Source: an uncultured Opitutaceae bacterium (GTDB lineage: Bacteria > Verrucomicrobiota > Verrucomicrobiia > Opitutales > Opitutaceae). Taken from it: a stretch of DNA of 64,000 bases. Shown here in pieces: positions 17,689 to 27,056 of this stretch. Below the pieces are notes generated by a model that worked only from the letters and a program-made list of their open reading frames with translations, was not told the origin of the DNA and did not search any database. The first letter of the stretch is position 1. The number at the start of each line of letters is the position of its first letter. The stretch covers positions 496,001 to 560,000 of the forward strand of contig OX638348.1 in the NCBI GenBank assembly GCA_951813085.1, in the 5' to 3' direction. The translations under genes and the position numbers were made by a program.

Positions 17689-18795
17689 ATGATTAAGGGC
17701 CGCATTTTATACGACGTTACGAAAGCTTCTAAGCAACGGCATAAATCTGGCATCGCTAGAGTGTCGGGTTGCCTGAAGCGGGAGCTGTCGGTCGCAGTGG
17801 GTGATGGATTGATTGAAGTGATTTGGGACGAACGGCTGGAAACATTGAGGCCCAAAGAAAAGATACGCGAATTTGAGATTCGCCCAAATGACGTGTTTCT
17901 GACCTGCGAGCTATTTTGCGAATTTGAGAGAAATGGGATTGAACGCTTTCTTGATCAGAGCAATTGCCTATCGTATGCGATTTTTCATGACGCTATTCCG
18001 CTTCAATACCCGGAATTTACCTGGCCACATAGTGTTCAGCGGCATCCGAGCTACATGAAGATACTAGCCCAATTTACGGGAGTGTTCGCAGTGTCCAGCC
18101 ATAGCGCTATTTTGCTGGAAGAGTATTGGGAGTGGCTGGGTCTCGAATCGTCTCCTTCGGTCAAGTCGATTCAATTGGGAGCGGATGGAGTTTTCGAGGA
18201 ACCGTCTTTTCCAAAGGGACCAAATAGTGATAGACTCCAACTTCTAACTCTAGCGATCGTAGAAAGACGAAAAGGCCAAGATTTGGCCTTGGAAGCGATG
18301 ACGCAGCTTTGGGAGGATGGCCACGAATTCGATTATCACGTAGTTGGCAGAACGAATCCTTACTTTGGAAAAGAGGTGGAACGTCGTCTCAAGCGAGCCG
18401 CACGTCAAGGGTACCCTCTTCATTTACATGGCCAACTGAGCGATGAATCTCTGCAGCGACTTTTCAATGAAACGGATCTAGTGGTTGTCCCTTCGCTTGC
18501 CGAAGGCTGTGGACTTCCTGTGCTGGAATCTCTTTGGAAGGGAATTCCTACGGTTAGCAGCGAGCTGCACTCCATTCGCGAGAATTCACGGTTTGGGGGT
18601 TGTCGGCTTTTTGAAACCGGTAATGCCAATGCCTTGGCGGAGCGCTTGCGCGACCTGATCGAAAGTTCAACCGAGCTTCGCGCGTTGTCGTCCAGCATTC
18701 GTACGGATGCCCTTCCAAGATGGAAGGCGACGGTGACCGACATAATCGACCATATTGCGGCGGAAGAGGCCTGGAGCGCTACATCTTGCTCGTAG
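17689..18795 (+). CDS. Glycosyltransferase family 4 (GT-B)
   Basis: The 368-residue mannosyltransferase-like protein shows YDVTKASKQRHKSGIARV at the N-terminus, IFHDAIPLQYPEF, VERRKGQDLALEAM and the donor motif VVPSLAEGCGLPVLESLWKG (E-x7-E). The 3' end overlaps the convergent AONS-like gene by 17 bases. It probably acts in surface glycan assembly with its neighbours; donor and acceptor cannot be read from the sequence. Confidence 0.88.
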   Translation: MIKGRILYDVTKASKQRHKSGIARVSGCLKRELSVAVGDGLIEVIWDERLETLRPKEKIREFEIRPNDVFLTCELFCEFERNGIERFLDQSNCLSYAIFHDAIPLQYPEFTWPHSVQRHPSYMKILAQFTGVFAVSSHSAILLEEYWEWLGLESSPSVKSIQLGADGVFEEPSFPKGPNSDRLQLLTLAIVERRKGQDLALEAMTQLWEDGHEFDYHVVGRTNPYFGKEVERRLKRAARQGYPLHLHGQLSDESLQRLFNETDLVVVPSLAEGCGLPVLESLWKGIPTVSSELHSIRENSRFGGCRLFETGNANALAERLRDLIESSTELRALSSSIRTDALPRWKATVTDIIDHIAAEEAWSATSCS

Positions 18796-19978
18796 CGTAT
18801 CGGATTGCGCTTTCTATGATCTCGAAATCCTCGTCGGTGTGACGCGCCGATATCGCGGTGCGCACTAAGTCTTTTCCAGGTGGGACGCCAGGGGCAGTGG
18901 CGAATATGGAGAAAACGCCCTTGTCACGCAGACGCTTCCAGAAGTGATACGCTTTGTCTCTGCTGCCGATAATGATAGGAATCGCTGGGGTTTCGCTCCC
19001 CCAAGTATCGAGCCCGAGTCCGTCTAGGAATTCCTTGTAGCGTCTCGTGTTTTTCCAAAGGCGCTCAAGCCATTGGGGCTCGTTCTCTATCACATCGAGC
19101 GCGGCGAGAGCGCAAGCGCTTTGGCAGGGGGACAGGGCGGCGCTGAATATGGTCTGCTTGGAGTGTGTTCTCAAATACTCGATCGATGCTCGGTCACCCG
19201 CAATGAAGCCGCCTGTGCTTCCTAGCGACTTCGAGAGGCTCCCTGCGATGATGTCAACTTGATCCGTTTGATTGAAATGGTCGGCAGTCCCGCGTCCTTG
19301 ATTTCCAAGTACGCCAATTCCGTGAGCATCGTCCATCACGATGAAGCAGTTGTATTCTCGAGCCACTGACACGATTTCTGGCAAGGCGCAAATATGGCCC
19401 TCCATTGAGTAGATGCCTTCTATCGCTAAAAGTTTTGGAGTGCTCGGATCTAGTTCTTCTAGAAGAGCTTTTAGGCGCTCCGGGCTATTGTGCTTGAATC
19501 TTTCCACGTCCGCCATTGAGAGACGGACGCCGTCCCAAACGCTGGAGTGCATATTCTTGTCTACGATGACGATGTCTCCCCGCTGGGCGAATCCAGTAAT
19601 CGAGGACATACAAGACAGGTATCCGGCGGAAGTGACGTGGCAGGCCTCCTTTCCGAGGAATGCGGCGAGGCGTTCCTCTAGCTCTGTGTGAAATCGCCTG
19701 CCGCCATTGGCTGAACGAGCGCCCATGGTTCCACCGCCCCATTTTTCCACCGCTTTCTTACCTGCTTCTATGACTTTCGGGTGATCGTAAAGTCCGAGGT
19801 ATTCGTTGCTTGCGAGCATCACGAGTTCTCGCCCGTCCCTGGTCACGCGCGTACCGGATTGGTCCTGAATAACATTGTACCAGAGTTCATAGCGTTGCCT
19901 AAGACGGGTGAAGTCGTCGCTTCGACAGCGCTTGCTAATCGGACTTGAGGGTTTGTTTTTCAACAAGTTGCGAGTCAT
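18779..19978 (-). CDS. AONS-family PLP enzyme, possibly serine palmitoyltransferase
   Basis: The 399-residue alpha-oxoamine synthase shows MLASNEYLGLYDHPKVIEA, GARSANGG, HVTSAGYLSCMS, MDDAHGIGVLG and the Schiff-base lysine in DIIAGSLSKSLGSTGGFI. The family includes BioF, Kbl, HemA and serine palmitoyltransferase, all condensing an amino acid with an acyl-CoA. No bio genes lie nearby; a reductase and glycosyltransferases do. That favours sphingoid-base synthesis, by context only. BioF remains the main alternative. The gene faces the GT4 gene tail to tail. Confidence 0.8.
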   Translation of the reverse strand: MTRNLLKNKPSSPISKRCRSDDFTRLRQRYELWYNVIQDQSGTRVTRDGRELVMLASNEYLGLYDHPKVIEAGKKAVEKWGGGTMGARSANGGRRFHTELEERLAAFLGKEACHVTSAGYLSCMSSITGFAQRGDIVIVDKNMHSSVWDGVRLSMADVERFKHNSPERLKALLEELDPSTPKLLAIEGIYSMEGHICALPEIVSVAREYNCFIVMDDAHGIGVLGNQGRGTADHFNQTDQVDIIAGSLSKSLGSTGGFIAGDRASIEYLRTHSKQTIFSAALSPCQSACALAALDVIENEPQWLERLWKNTRRYKEFLDGLGLDTWGSETPAIPIIIGSRDKAYHFWKRLRDKGVFSIFATAPGVPPGKDLVRTAISARHTDEDFEIIESAIRYATSKM

Positions 19979-20060
19979 TTAGTTAAGTAGGTAGGCGATA
20001 GTCGGCCGAACTGTCGCCAAGATAGGAGTAAATATGAAGGAAAAACGAATCCAACCTGAA

Positions 20061-20903
20061 CTATCGCCCCGACATCAGCAGCCTGAGCGCTTTCAGGAAC
20101 TTTCTGGGTTCCATTCGCCACCAATAGCGAGCGTAGCGGTGAAAGTACTCGGCAGGCCACTCATGTTTCCCGATTTCGGCCATCGAATTCGACCATCGGC
20201 GCTTGAAGAGAGCAGTATTCTGAGCATTTAGCAAGTGCCTGCTAGGTGAGCTGCTAATGTGGTGGAGGATGACGCTCTTGTGGGAAACGTATAGCTGAAA
20301 GCCCTTCTTTTTGAGACGAACGCACAGATCTACATCCTCCATTCCATTGCGATAGTCTTCATCAAATCCATTCATTGATTCAAAGACGGTTCGCTTAATG
20401 AGGAGGCAAGCAGCAGTGATCGCATTGCGCTCGCTCCAATCTCCAGGGGGCAGGCGCTTGCGATTTTTCCAGGCATGGGTGGGCATTCCTTCCAAATCGA
20501 AAAATATTCCTGCGTGATCGACGAGCCCTGTTTTGATGTTGCGCTGAATATTGCCCACGGCTCCTGCCTGGCTTTGGGATTCAGCGAGTTGAAGCATCGG
20601 TTCAAGCCAGCCCGGAGTGAGCTGGAGATCGTTGTTTAGGAATAGCAGATACCTGCCTCGGGCGCGCTTTGCGGCAAGGTTGTTTGAGACGCTAAAGCCT
20701 TCGTTAACATCATTCCGAATCACGGTAACGGTATCGGGTAGCGAATTAAAATATGAGGCGGTCCCATCAGTCGATGCATCGTCCACGAGGATTAGCTCAT
20801 GGTTTTCTAAAGCGACCGTGCTTCGAAGCGTCTCAAGCATCGTTCGCGTCAGGTCAACGCAGTTGAATGCGGAAACTATGAACGTGATCTTTGGGCTCGG
20901 CAT
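20061..20903 (-). CDS. Glycosyltransferase family 2
   Basis: The 280-residue GT-A enzyme shows ITFIVSAFNCVDLTRTML, LVDDASTDGTASYF (nucleotide binding), RYLLFLNNDLQLTPGWLE (the DxD-like NND) and GFDEDYRNGMEDVDLCVRLK (acceptor/ED box). This is the rhamnosyl/galactosyl-transferase-like layout of wbbL-type enzymes. It lies between the polyprenyl synthase and the AONS-like enzyme on the same strand. A surface glycan role is inferred. Confidence 0.88.
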   Translation of the reverse strand: MPSPKITFIVSAFNCVDLTRTMLETLRSTVALENHELILVDDASTDGTASYFNSLPDTVTVIRNDVNEGFSVSNNLAAKRARGRYLLFLNNDLQLTPGWLEPMLQLAESQSQAGAVGNIQRNIKTGLVDHAGIFFDLEGMPTHAWKNRKRLPPGDWSERNAITAACLLIKRTVFESMNGFDEDYRNGMEDVDLCVRLKKKGFQLYVSHKSVILHHISSSPSRHLLNAQNTALFKRRWSNSMAEIGKHEWPAEYFHRYARYWWRMEPRKFLKALRLLMSGR

Positions 20904-20925
20904 TTGAATGCGGACGAATGAAGCC

Positions 20926-21792
20926 TCAGTTGACGCGTTCGTTCAAGTAGCCTGCAAGCGCGCTGAGAAATGGGGCATCGAGCGCTTCGCAGATTTGGCA
21001 GGCGTTCTGCGTGAGGGCGGAGAGCTTCGCTCGCGAAGGTTTTGGGCCATGAATCGAAACGTAAGTGTTCTTGTTGGCAGCGGCATCGGCGCGAACGGCT
21101 TTTCCCATGGTTGCGGCATCGCTAGTCGCATCGAGGATGTCGTCCATGATCTGAAAGCCGTGGCCGATACAGCGTCCGTATTCGATGATGCTTTGGATCT
21201 GGGCGGCATTGGCTCTGCCAATGGTCGCTCCCATTTCGAGACTGGCTTCGATAAGCGCTGACGTCTTGTTGAGGTGAATGAACTCGAGCTCGTCGAGTGA
21301 TTTGGTTTCCCCGATAATGTCTTCCATTTGTCCGCCAATGAGCTTCTTGCTGCCGGCTGTAGTGGATAGTATTCGAGTCAAGCTGAGGCCGATTTCAGGT
21401 TGCGAGGCATAGCGCTTGGAAAGGAGTTCGAAGGCATATGTCAGCAGTCCGTCTCCGGCGAGTACAGCAGTCGCTTCATCAAATCGAATATGGCAGGTAT
21501 CCACGCCTCGCCGGAGCGGAGAGTCGTCCATTGCGGGAAGGTCGTCGTGAATGAGCGTATAGGTGTGAAGGCACTCTACGGCAACGGCCGCGGGGAGCGC
21601 ATCGGCTTCAGGGTCGAAAAGCTCGCATGCGGCCAGAACCAGAGCCGGACGAATCCTTTTTCCGCCTGCAGATAGGCTGTATCGCATCGCTTCATGAATT
21701 CGCGAGGGTCGAGCCGATGCTGGCGGCAGATGAGTGTCAAGGCCGTACTCTACCTGTTCGACATATGTGTCTAATTTCTCTTTGAATTCCAT
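20926..21792 (-). CDS. ispA: Polyprenyl (farnesyl/geranylgeranyl) diphosphate synthase
   Basis: I chose the ATG at 21792 (MEFKEKLDTYVEQVEYGL); the ORF extends up to 21855 without family sequence. The 288 residues carry GGKRIRPALVLAAC, the first Asp-rich motif DDLPAMDDSPLRRG (with the two-residue insertion of bacterial IspA-type enzymes), KTSALIEASLEMG and the second motif FQIMDDILDATSD. It elongates DMAPP/GPP with IPP. The product is probably FPP or GGPP. The 5' end is divergent from a membrane-protein gene 45 bp away. Confidence 0.92.
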   Translation of the reverse strand: MEFKEKLDTYVEQVEYGLDTHLPPASARPSRIHEAMRYSLSAGGKRIRPALVLAACELFDPEADALPAAVAVECLHTYTLIHDDLPAMDDSPLRRGVDTCHIRFDEATAVLAGDGLLTYAFELLSKRYASQPEIGLSLTRILSTTAGSKKLIGGQMEDIIGETKSLDELEFIHLNKTSALIEASLEMGATIGRANAAQIQSIIEYGRCIGHGFQIMDDILDATSDAATMGKAVRADAAANKNTYVSIHGPKPSRAKLSALTQNACQICEALDAPFLSALAGYLNERVN

Positions 21793-21837
21793 GCGAAATG
21801 CGCGATTGTGATGTGAAATTCGAGGTACCTTCCTGAA

Positions 21838-22416
21838 ATGCAGACAATTGAGCAAGTTTCTAAACGACTGTCATCCGATCCAAATTGGTTTAGCAAGTGC
21901 ATGCTGGGGGTGGTTTTATCGATCATCCCAATCGCGCACTTTCTTGCGTTCGGCTACCTTTTACGGATATTCCAGCAAGGGAAAGCCCATCGCGATATCG
22001 TTCTTCCCGACTGGAATGACTTGAAGGGGCTCTTCGTGGATGGATTGAAGTTCTTCGTGATCTTCCTGATTTTCGCCTGTATCCCTATCCTGTTGATGCT
22101 CATATTGGTGATGGCGTTCCCCTGGGACACCTTTCTCTCCAAAGTTCCCCTTGCACCCGCTTACTTCCTGGCAGGCCCCTTATCCAGCGCTGCTCTGTAC
22201 CTCTATTTGCTTAGCGGGGACTTCAGTAGTTGCTTCAACATTCAGGCGGTGATCGGTCTCGTGAAAAAGGGGCTAAATGGGTACTGGGTTATCACTCTAG
22301 CCTTCCTAGGGCTACTACTCATGCTGCCGTTTGCATTTTTCATAGGAGGAGTCGTATATTTCTATTTAATGGGGCGTATTTTCAAGAACCTGGAGTTAGC
22401 AGCCGATAAGCCATAG
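21838..22416 (+). CDS. DUF4013-like membrane protein
   Basis: The 192-residue protein has an N-terminus typical of DUF4013 (SDPNWFSKCMLGVVLSIIPI, FGYLLRIFQQG, LPDWNDLKGLFVDGLKFF) and four hydrophobic segments, the last being LLLMLPFAFFIGGVVYFYLM. The function of the family is unknown to me. The next gene starts seven bases after its stop, so the two are probably an operon. Confidence 0.8.
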   Translation: MQTIEQVSKRLSSDPNWFSKCMLGVVLSIIPIAHFLAFGYLLRIFQQGKAHRDIVLPDWNDLKGLFVDGLKFFVIFLIFACIPILLMLILVMAFPWDTFLSKVPLAPAYFLAGPLSSAALYLYLLSGDFSSCFNIQAVIGLVKKGLNGYWVITLAFLGLLLMLPFAFFIGGVVYFYLMGRIFKNLELAADKP

Positions 22417-22423
22417 TATAGCT

Positions 22424-23081
22424 ATGAAGCGTGGACTGCCTAAAGAACCGTCAAAGGTCGGTATGATCCTCACTGCCATCTCTGGTGTCAGTCTGGGAAT
22501 ATTGCTGGGATCATTCATTTTGTTGAAAGAAACTCCTCTGCGAGGGAAGGGTCCCTCGGTAGCGGGAAAGATGGGGCAATACACTGCTTACTTCGATCCT
22601 GGCTCCATTGCCTCCGCCAAATCTGCGACCGTTAGGTCCCGCATCAGCCGATTGGCCCGTCAAGTTCCGGGAGCTATCCCATTTACTGAAATGGAGATCA
22701 ACCATTACTTGAATCAGTTTCAGAGCGCGGAAACCAATGAAGATGGTACGCCCGCAGATGTGGCATTTTCAGCTCCGAATGTGCGCCTAGAGAACGATGC
22801 CTTCGTCATGAGCGCGAAATTGGTGATTTAGCCCTCAAAAGGATCCCTTCGAAATTCTTGTCCAAGCGAAGGGGCATTTCGAAAATCGGGAAGATGGAGT
22901 GCGAATGAAAATAGATCAGCTGTTGATGAATTCACTCGTAGTTCCGAAGCTGGGAGGATTGGTTGAAGGACTGTTTAGGAAAAATGTATCCGCGATTCCA
23001 CTGCCTACCGAACTGGATGGCTCGCTTGGCGCTATCAAGGAAGTGGAGCTTCTAGAGAACCAGATCGTCCTCGCGCTCTAG
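22424..23081 (+). pseudogene. Membrane-anchored protein of unknown function, frameshifted
   Basis: The first frame (ATG 22424) has a single N-terminal anchor (MILTAISGVSLGILLGSFIL) and ends at TAG 22829-22831 after FVMSAKLVI. The other frame, open from just before this stop, reads SPQKDPFEILVQAKGHFENR then EDGVRMKIDQLLMNSLVVPK to 23081. A small indel in GTGATTTAG joins them into one protein of about 218 residues with a single beta-rich outer domain. I recognise no family. An ORF starting at 22899 is only its tail. Confidence 0.65.
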
Positions 23082-23095
23082 CAACTTTGCTTTCG

Positions 23096-24229
23096 CTAAA
23101 GTGAATTGTTGATTCGTTGTAAATCAACATTCTCTTGTATCATATTCTTGATAACGGGAATTTTATCCTGGTCTTCCGGCTGCGTCTTAACAGTCATTCC
23201 GTGTATTCGCGATGCGACTGTATAGCTGTCGCTTTCAGCGACCATGACAGGTATGCGACTCCTGCTTATGTGTTCGTTCAAGTCTGCAGAAGGTCGAATG
23301 CCGCTAGTTAAAATTATCGCTGAAACGGATCGGGAAACCGGATCCCCTTCATGCGAGAGCGCTGCTTTAACGATGTCTTCACGGTCTCCGGGAGTAATGA
23401 GAAGCGTACCAGGAGCCACCATATCCAAGAAATGGGTTGCCGTCATCGCCCCGATGATGATGTGGTTAAAGCGATGAGATGATCCCTCGTTCGATTGGTT
23501 CAAGGGGTGTCCATTGATGCGCTGTCGAATCTGCTTCAAGTTTGGCGAGGTCAATACCTTTTCAGCGGGGAGCAGGCCAAGAAGGGGAATTCCGAGCCTT
23601 TCAAGCGCGATTCCGGTGTACTTGCGAATATACTCCATCTTGTCGATCTGCACCTTGTTGATAATCGCGCCGATGACTTCTACCCCTTCCTGGTCGAAGA
23701 GCGCTTTGTTCATAGCGATCTCATCGATGGGCTGTCCGATGCCCCCGCGACTGACGATGATGGCTTTAGCTCCAAGAAGTTTTGCTACTCGGGCATTCGA
23801 CATGCCGAATACAGATCCCACCCCTGCGTGACCGCTGCCTTCGATTAGCGTAACATCCTTTTCCCAGGAAGCTCGATCGAATCCTGCGCAAACCTTGTGA
23901 GTGAGTTGTTTGCTGACGGAATTGGGATTGTCTAGAAAACGCTTCGTGAACGTTCCATCGATGGCGATAGGGCTCATGCTTTCGATGGGCGCTTCGACGT
24001 TGTAGGTCTTACCGAGGAGAACCGAGTCTTCATCGACTAGCTGTCCATCGATTTCTACGAATCTCTGGCCGACTGGCTTGATGAATCCCACTTTTGGATA
24101 GAGCTGTTGCAAGGCGGCGAACAATCCGAGGCAAGTGGTTGTCTTGCCATCGTTCATTCGCGTACCAGCGACGAATATCCTGCGCGTTACCGTATTGGTA
24201 GGAGCGGTTAGTTGAGCGTTCTCGGTCAT
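23096..24229 (-). CDS. P-loop (BioD/CobQ-like) protein with DRTGG domain
   Basis: The 377 residues start with a dethiobiotin-synthetase-like P-loop: RIFVAGTRMNDGKTTTCLGL (Walker A variant), GFIKPVGQRF, LIEGSGHAGVGSVFG and AIIVSRGGIGQPIDEI. The rest is a DRTGG domain with IIIGAMTATHFLDM and ILTSGIRPSAD. This is the N-terminal architecture of long Pta enzymes, here as a separate protein directly downstream of pta (33-bp gap). A regulatory or accessory role in acetyl-phosphate metabolism is likely; catalysis is unknown. Confidence 0.85.
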   Translation of the reverse strand: MTENAQLTAPTNTVTRRIFVAGTRMNDGKTTTCLGLFAALQQLYPKVGFIKPVGQRFVEIDGQLVDEDSVLLGKTYNVEAPIESMSPIAIDGTFTKRFLDNPNSVSKQLTHKVCAGFDRASWEKDVTLIEGSGHAGVGSVFGMSNARVAKLLGAKAIIVSRGGIGQPIDEIAMNKALFDQEGVEVIGAIINKVQIDKMEYIRKYTGIALERLGIPLLGLLPAEKVLTSPNLKQIRQRINGHPLNQSNEGSSHRFNHIIIGAMTATHFLDMVAPGTLLITPGDREDIVKAALSHEGDPVSRSVSAIILTSGIRPSADLNEHISRSRIPVMVAESDSYTVASRIHGMTVKTQPEDQDKIPVIKNMIQENVDLQRINNSL

Positions 24230-24262
24230 TGATGCATAGCGGCGCCGTAAGAAACTGAGAGT

Positions 24263-25306
24263 CTAGGACCGAATAGGAGCGCTAAACAGGAGCGTATGGT
24301 CGATCGCTTGGCATCCGACGATCGCTGCGGCTCCGAGAATGTCGTGGGCAGTAGACCCTCTACTGATTTCCGCAGCGGGCTTGTTCAAACCCATTATGAT
24401 CTGACCATACTTGTTCGCTCCCGACAAAATATGAATGAGCTTGGAAGCGATATTGCCGCTATTCAGATCGGGAAAAATAAGCACATTCGCGTCTCCTGCG
24501 ACGGGGCTTGAGCCGAGATTTTTCAGCTGAGCGGTCGCTCGGTCCAGAGCAGCATCGATTTGCAGATCTCCATCTATGTCGGCTTCCAGATTAACGGCTG
24601 CCGCCTTTTGATTGGCGAGCTCCGTGGCCTCTTGAACTTTTGCTACCGATGCATTGCGAGAGTTTCCGTGCGTCGTATAGCTCAATAGGGCGACCTTGGG
24701 TCGTACATCGGTCAAATGGTAGGCTAGAGATGCGGTGGTGATAGCGATGTCGGCGAGCTGCTCCGCATTCGGATCGGGTATAACGCCGCAATCTCCCATG
24801 AATAGGGCTCCATGGATGCCTACCTCCTTTTCTTCCATGTCGATGATCAGAAGGGAAGAAGCGGTTTTTATGCCCTCTTGAGTACCCACGATCTGGAACA
24901 ACGCCCGTAAGGCATTCGATGCCCGAGTGGTGGCGCCGGAAAGCAGCGCGTCCGCTTGATTTCGTTTCAGCATCAGCGTAGCGAAGATGCTGGGTTCGAT
25001 AGCCAGCTCTCGAATCTCCTGATCGGATAGTTTCGCGAACTTTGAAATCGATTTGAGCTCTTGGCAAAACGGGTCCAGATCGCTGCTGCGCCCGGGTTCC
25101 AATATTCGAATCCCTTTAAGCGCCAGATCAAGTTTGGATGCCTTGTCCTTGATCGCGGTTCGGTCGCCAATAAGGATGGGAGCGCCCATTCTTCGCGTTA
25201 CGATCTGCCGTGCCGCCTGAAGGACGCGCGAGTCGTTTCCATCAGTAAATATGAAGCGCTTTGGGTGCTCCTGAAGTTTGGCGATCAATGATTCAATCAA
25301 GTTCAT
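24263..25306 (-). CDS. pta: Phosphate acetyltransferase
   Basis: The 347-residue short Pta contains PKRFIFTDGNDSRVLQAARQ, ADALLSGATTRASNALRALF, DCGVIPDPNAEQLADIAI and VLIFPDLNSGNIASKLI, then GLNKPAAEISRGSTA. It interconverts acetyl-CoA and acetyl phosphate. No ackA is visible in the window. The separate DRTGG protein downstream supplies the domain that long Pta enzymes carry at their N-terminus. Confidence 0.94.
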   Translation of the reverse strand: MNLIESLIAKLQEHPKRFIFTDGNDSRVLQAARQIVTRRMGAPILIGDRTAIKDKASKLDLALKGIRILEPGRSSDLDPFCQELKSISKFAKLSDQEIRELAIEPSIFATLMLKRNQADALLSGATTRASNALRALFQIVGTQEGIKTASSLLIIDMEEKEVGIHGALFMGDCGVIPDPNAEQLADIAITTASLAYHLTDVRPKVALLSYTTHGNSRNASVAKVQEATELANQKAAAVNLEADIDGDLQIDAALDRATAQLKNLGSSPVAGDANVLIFPDLNSGNIASKLIHILSGANKYGQIIMGLNKPAAEISRGSTAHDILGAAAIVGCQAIDHTLLFSAPIRS

Positions 25307-25496
25307 TTGGATTGTCCTGAGCGCTATCAGTCAATATTCGGGGGAAAAAGTTCGTGAAGAGTTCCTGAAAGATTGGGATGCGCGCATCGCGGATCTGAGT
25401 CGATAGGTAGAGGACCCGATGGACGTGTCAACGATAGCTGCTCGTTAGGCGCCCAAATGTCTTGAATGGACCGAGTCTTTGCGTGTAATCTAGGAA

Positions 25497-27056
25497 ATGT
25501 CGAAAATGATCTCTCAGATGGGACTCGTGTCCGCTATGACTTTGATCTCGCGGATCCTTGGTCTTTTCCGAGATATCATGATGACTGCCGTTTTTGGCGC
25601 TAGCCTGTTGAATTCGGCATTTACCACTGCCTTCACCTTGCCGAGCTTGTTTAGGCGGTTGCTAGGCGAGGGGGCTTTAGCGGCAGCCTTAATGCCAAAC
25701 CTCTCGGAAGAGATGGAGCGAAAGGGCCGCGAAGCAGTGTTCACGCTTGTGAATAAGACCCTTAGTTGGCTGTTGGCAATCTGCGTCTTCTTGACAGGAA
25801 TTTCCTATTTCGCCCTTGATTGGATTGAGACCGTATCTGTATTAGAGAAACGGATACTTGGAGCGAAGCTGGCCAAACTAGTTTTTCCCTATATTATTCC
25901 TGTCTGCATGGCCGCTATCGTTTCGGCAGTGCTAAATATGCTCGGTCGATTTGGAATTCCTGCGATGACCGCTGTTTGGCTGAATTGCAGCATGATTCTC
26001 TCTCTCGCAATCAGTGGCTGGCTTTCGATAGGCAGTGAAATACAGAGGATGAATTTCCTGTGCCTAGGAGTGATGGTAGGTGGTTTGCTCCAATTCCTTG
26101 TTCCTTCAATTGCTCTCGTTAGAGAAGGGTGGCGCCCGCGATTGGATTTTGCCGTATCGGAAAGATTGAAAGCGGTTCTTTTCCTGACGACTCCAGGCGT
26201 TTATGGAGCGGCGTCCCATCAAGTGAATATAATGGTGTCTAGCTTCCTCGCCTTGGATTTCAACGAGTCCGGTGCCGTATTGATTTATTTGGCGAACCGC
26301 CTTGTCGAATTGCCGCTGGCAATCTTCACGTTCGCAATCTCAACGGTCGTGTTCCCTGCGATGGCTCACTCGATCGCCCAAGGAAATGACCGCGATTATG
26401 TCACTACGTATCGCAAGGGGATATCGCTGACGATGATGCTAACCCTCCCTGCTGCAGTTGGGCTCTCTCTTCTCGCTCCGGAGATTATCGCGACGCTTTT
26501 TGAGCGTGGAGCATTCTCTCGATCGGATGCGGATGCGCTCGTTCCGATTCTTGTGATTTGCGCAATTGGGATGCCTTTCCTCTCTTTCGTATCCATCGAA
26601 ACTCGGGCTTTCTATTCGATCAAGGACGGGAAAACGCCGGTCAAGGGATCGACTATTGCATTGGCTGTGAATCTATTCCTCAGCCTTACATTTTTAAATT
26701 GGTTCGGACGAATCGAGGCGCTGGTGGTTGCCAGCAATTTGTCGATCATGGTACAATCGGCTTACCTGCATTGGCAATTGCGAAAGCGAAGAGCGATACG
26801 ATTGCGGGCTGTCGCTCCCGCATTGATGAAGTATGCAATTGGGAGCCTGCTGATGTTTGGAATCGTGCTTTTAGGGAAGCGATTGTTGGACCCGCTGAGC
26901 TCTATTCCTTTTTCAAATGCTGTGACGCTCGTAGCCTTGATACCGCTGGGTTCGGTCTTCTATTTCGGATTGCTTAAGCTGATGAGAGTGGAAGAGGTTG
27001 ACGAAGTGATTGATGTGATACGTAGAAAAGGGAAGTCTGGAATTGAGAATGACTAG
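25497..27056 (+). CDS. murJ: Lipid II flippase MurJ
   Basis: The 519-residue MVF/MurJ protein has 14 or so hydrophobic segments. The N-terminus SRILGLFRDIMMTAVFGAS is diagnostic, as is FTLPSLFRRLLGEGALAAAL. Later, LPAAVGLSLLAPEIIATLFE and GAFSRSDADAL follow the family. It flips lipid II for peptidoglycan synthesis. Its stop overlaps the glcD-like start by eight bases, an unusual partner for murJ. Confidence 0.95.
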   Translation: MSKMISQMGLVSAMTLISRILGLFRDIMMTAVFGASLLNSAFTTAFTLPSLFRRLLGEGALAAALMPNLSEEMERKGREAVFTLVNKTLSWLLAICVFLTGISYFALDWIETVSVLEKRILGAKLAKLVFPYIIPVCMAAIVSAVLNMLGRFGIPAMTAVWLNCSMILSLAISGWLSIGSEIQRMNFLCLGVMVGGLLQFLVPSIALVREGWRPRLDFAVSERLKAVLFLTTPGVYGAASHQVNIMVSSFLALDFNESGAVLIYLANRLVELPLAIFTFAISTVVFPAMAHSIAQGNDRDYVTTYRKGISLTMMLTLPAAVGLSLLAPEIIATLFERGAFSRSDADALVPILVICAIGMPFLSFVSIETRAFYSIKDGKTPVKGSTIALAVNLFLSLTFLNWFGRIEALVVASNLSIMVQSAYLHWQLRKRRAIRLRAVAPALMKYAIGSLLMFGIVLLGKRLLDPLSSIPFSNAVTLVALIPLGSVFYFGLLKLMRVEEVDEVIDVIRRKGKSGIEND

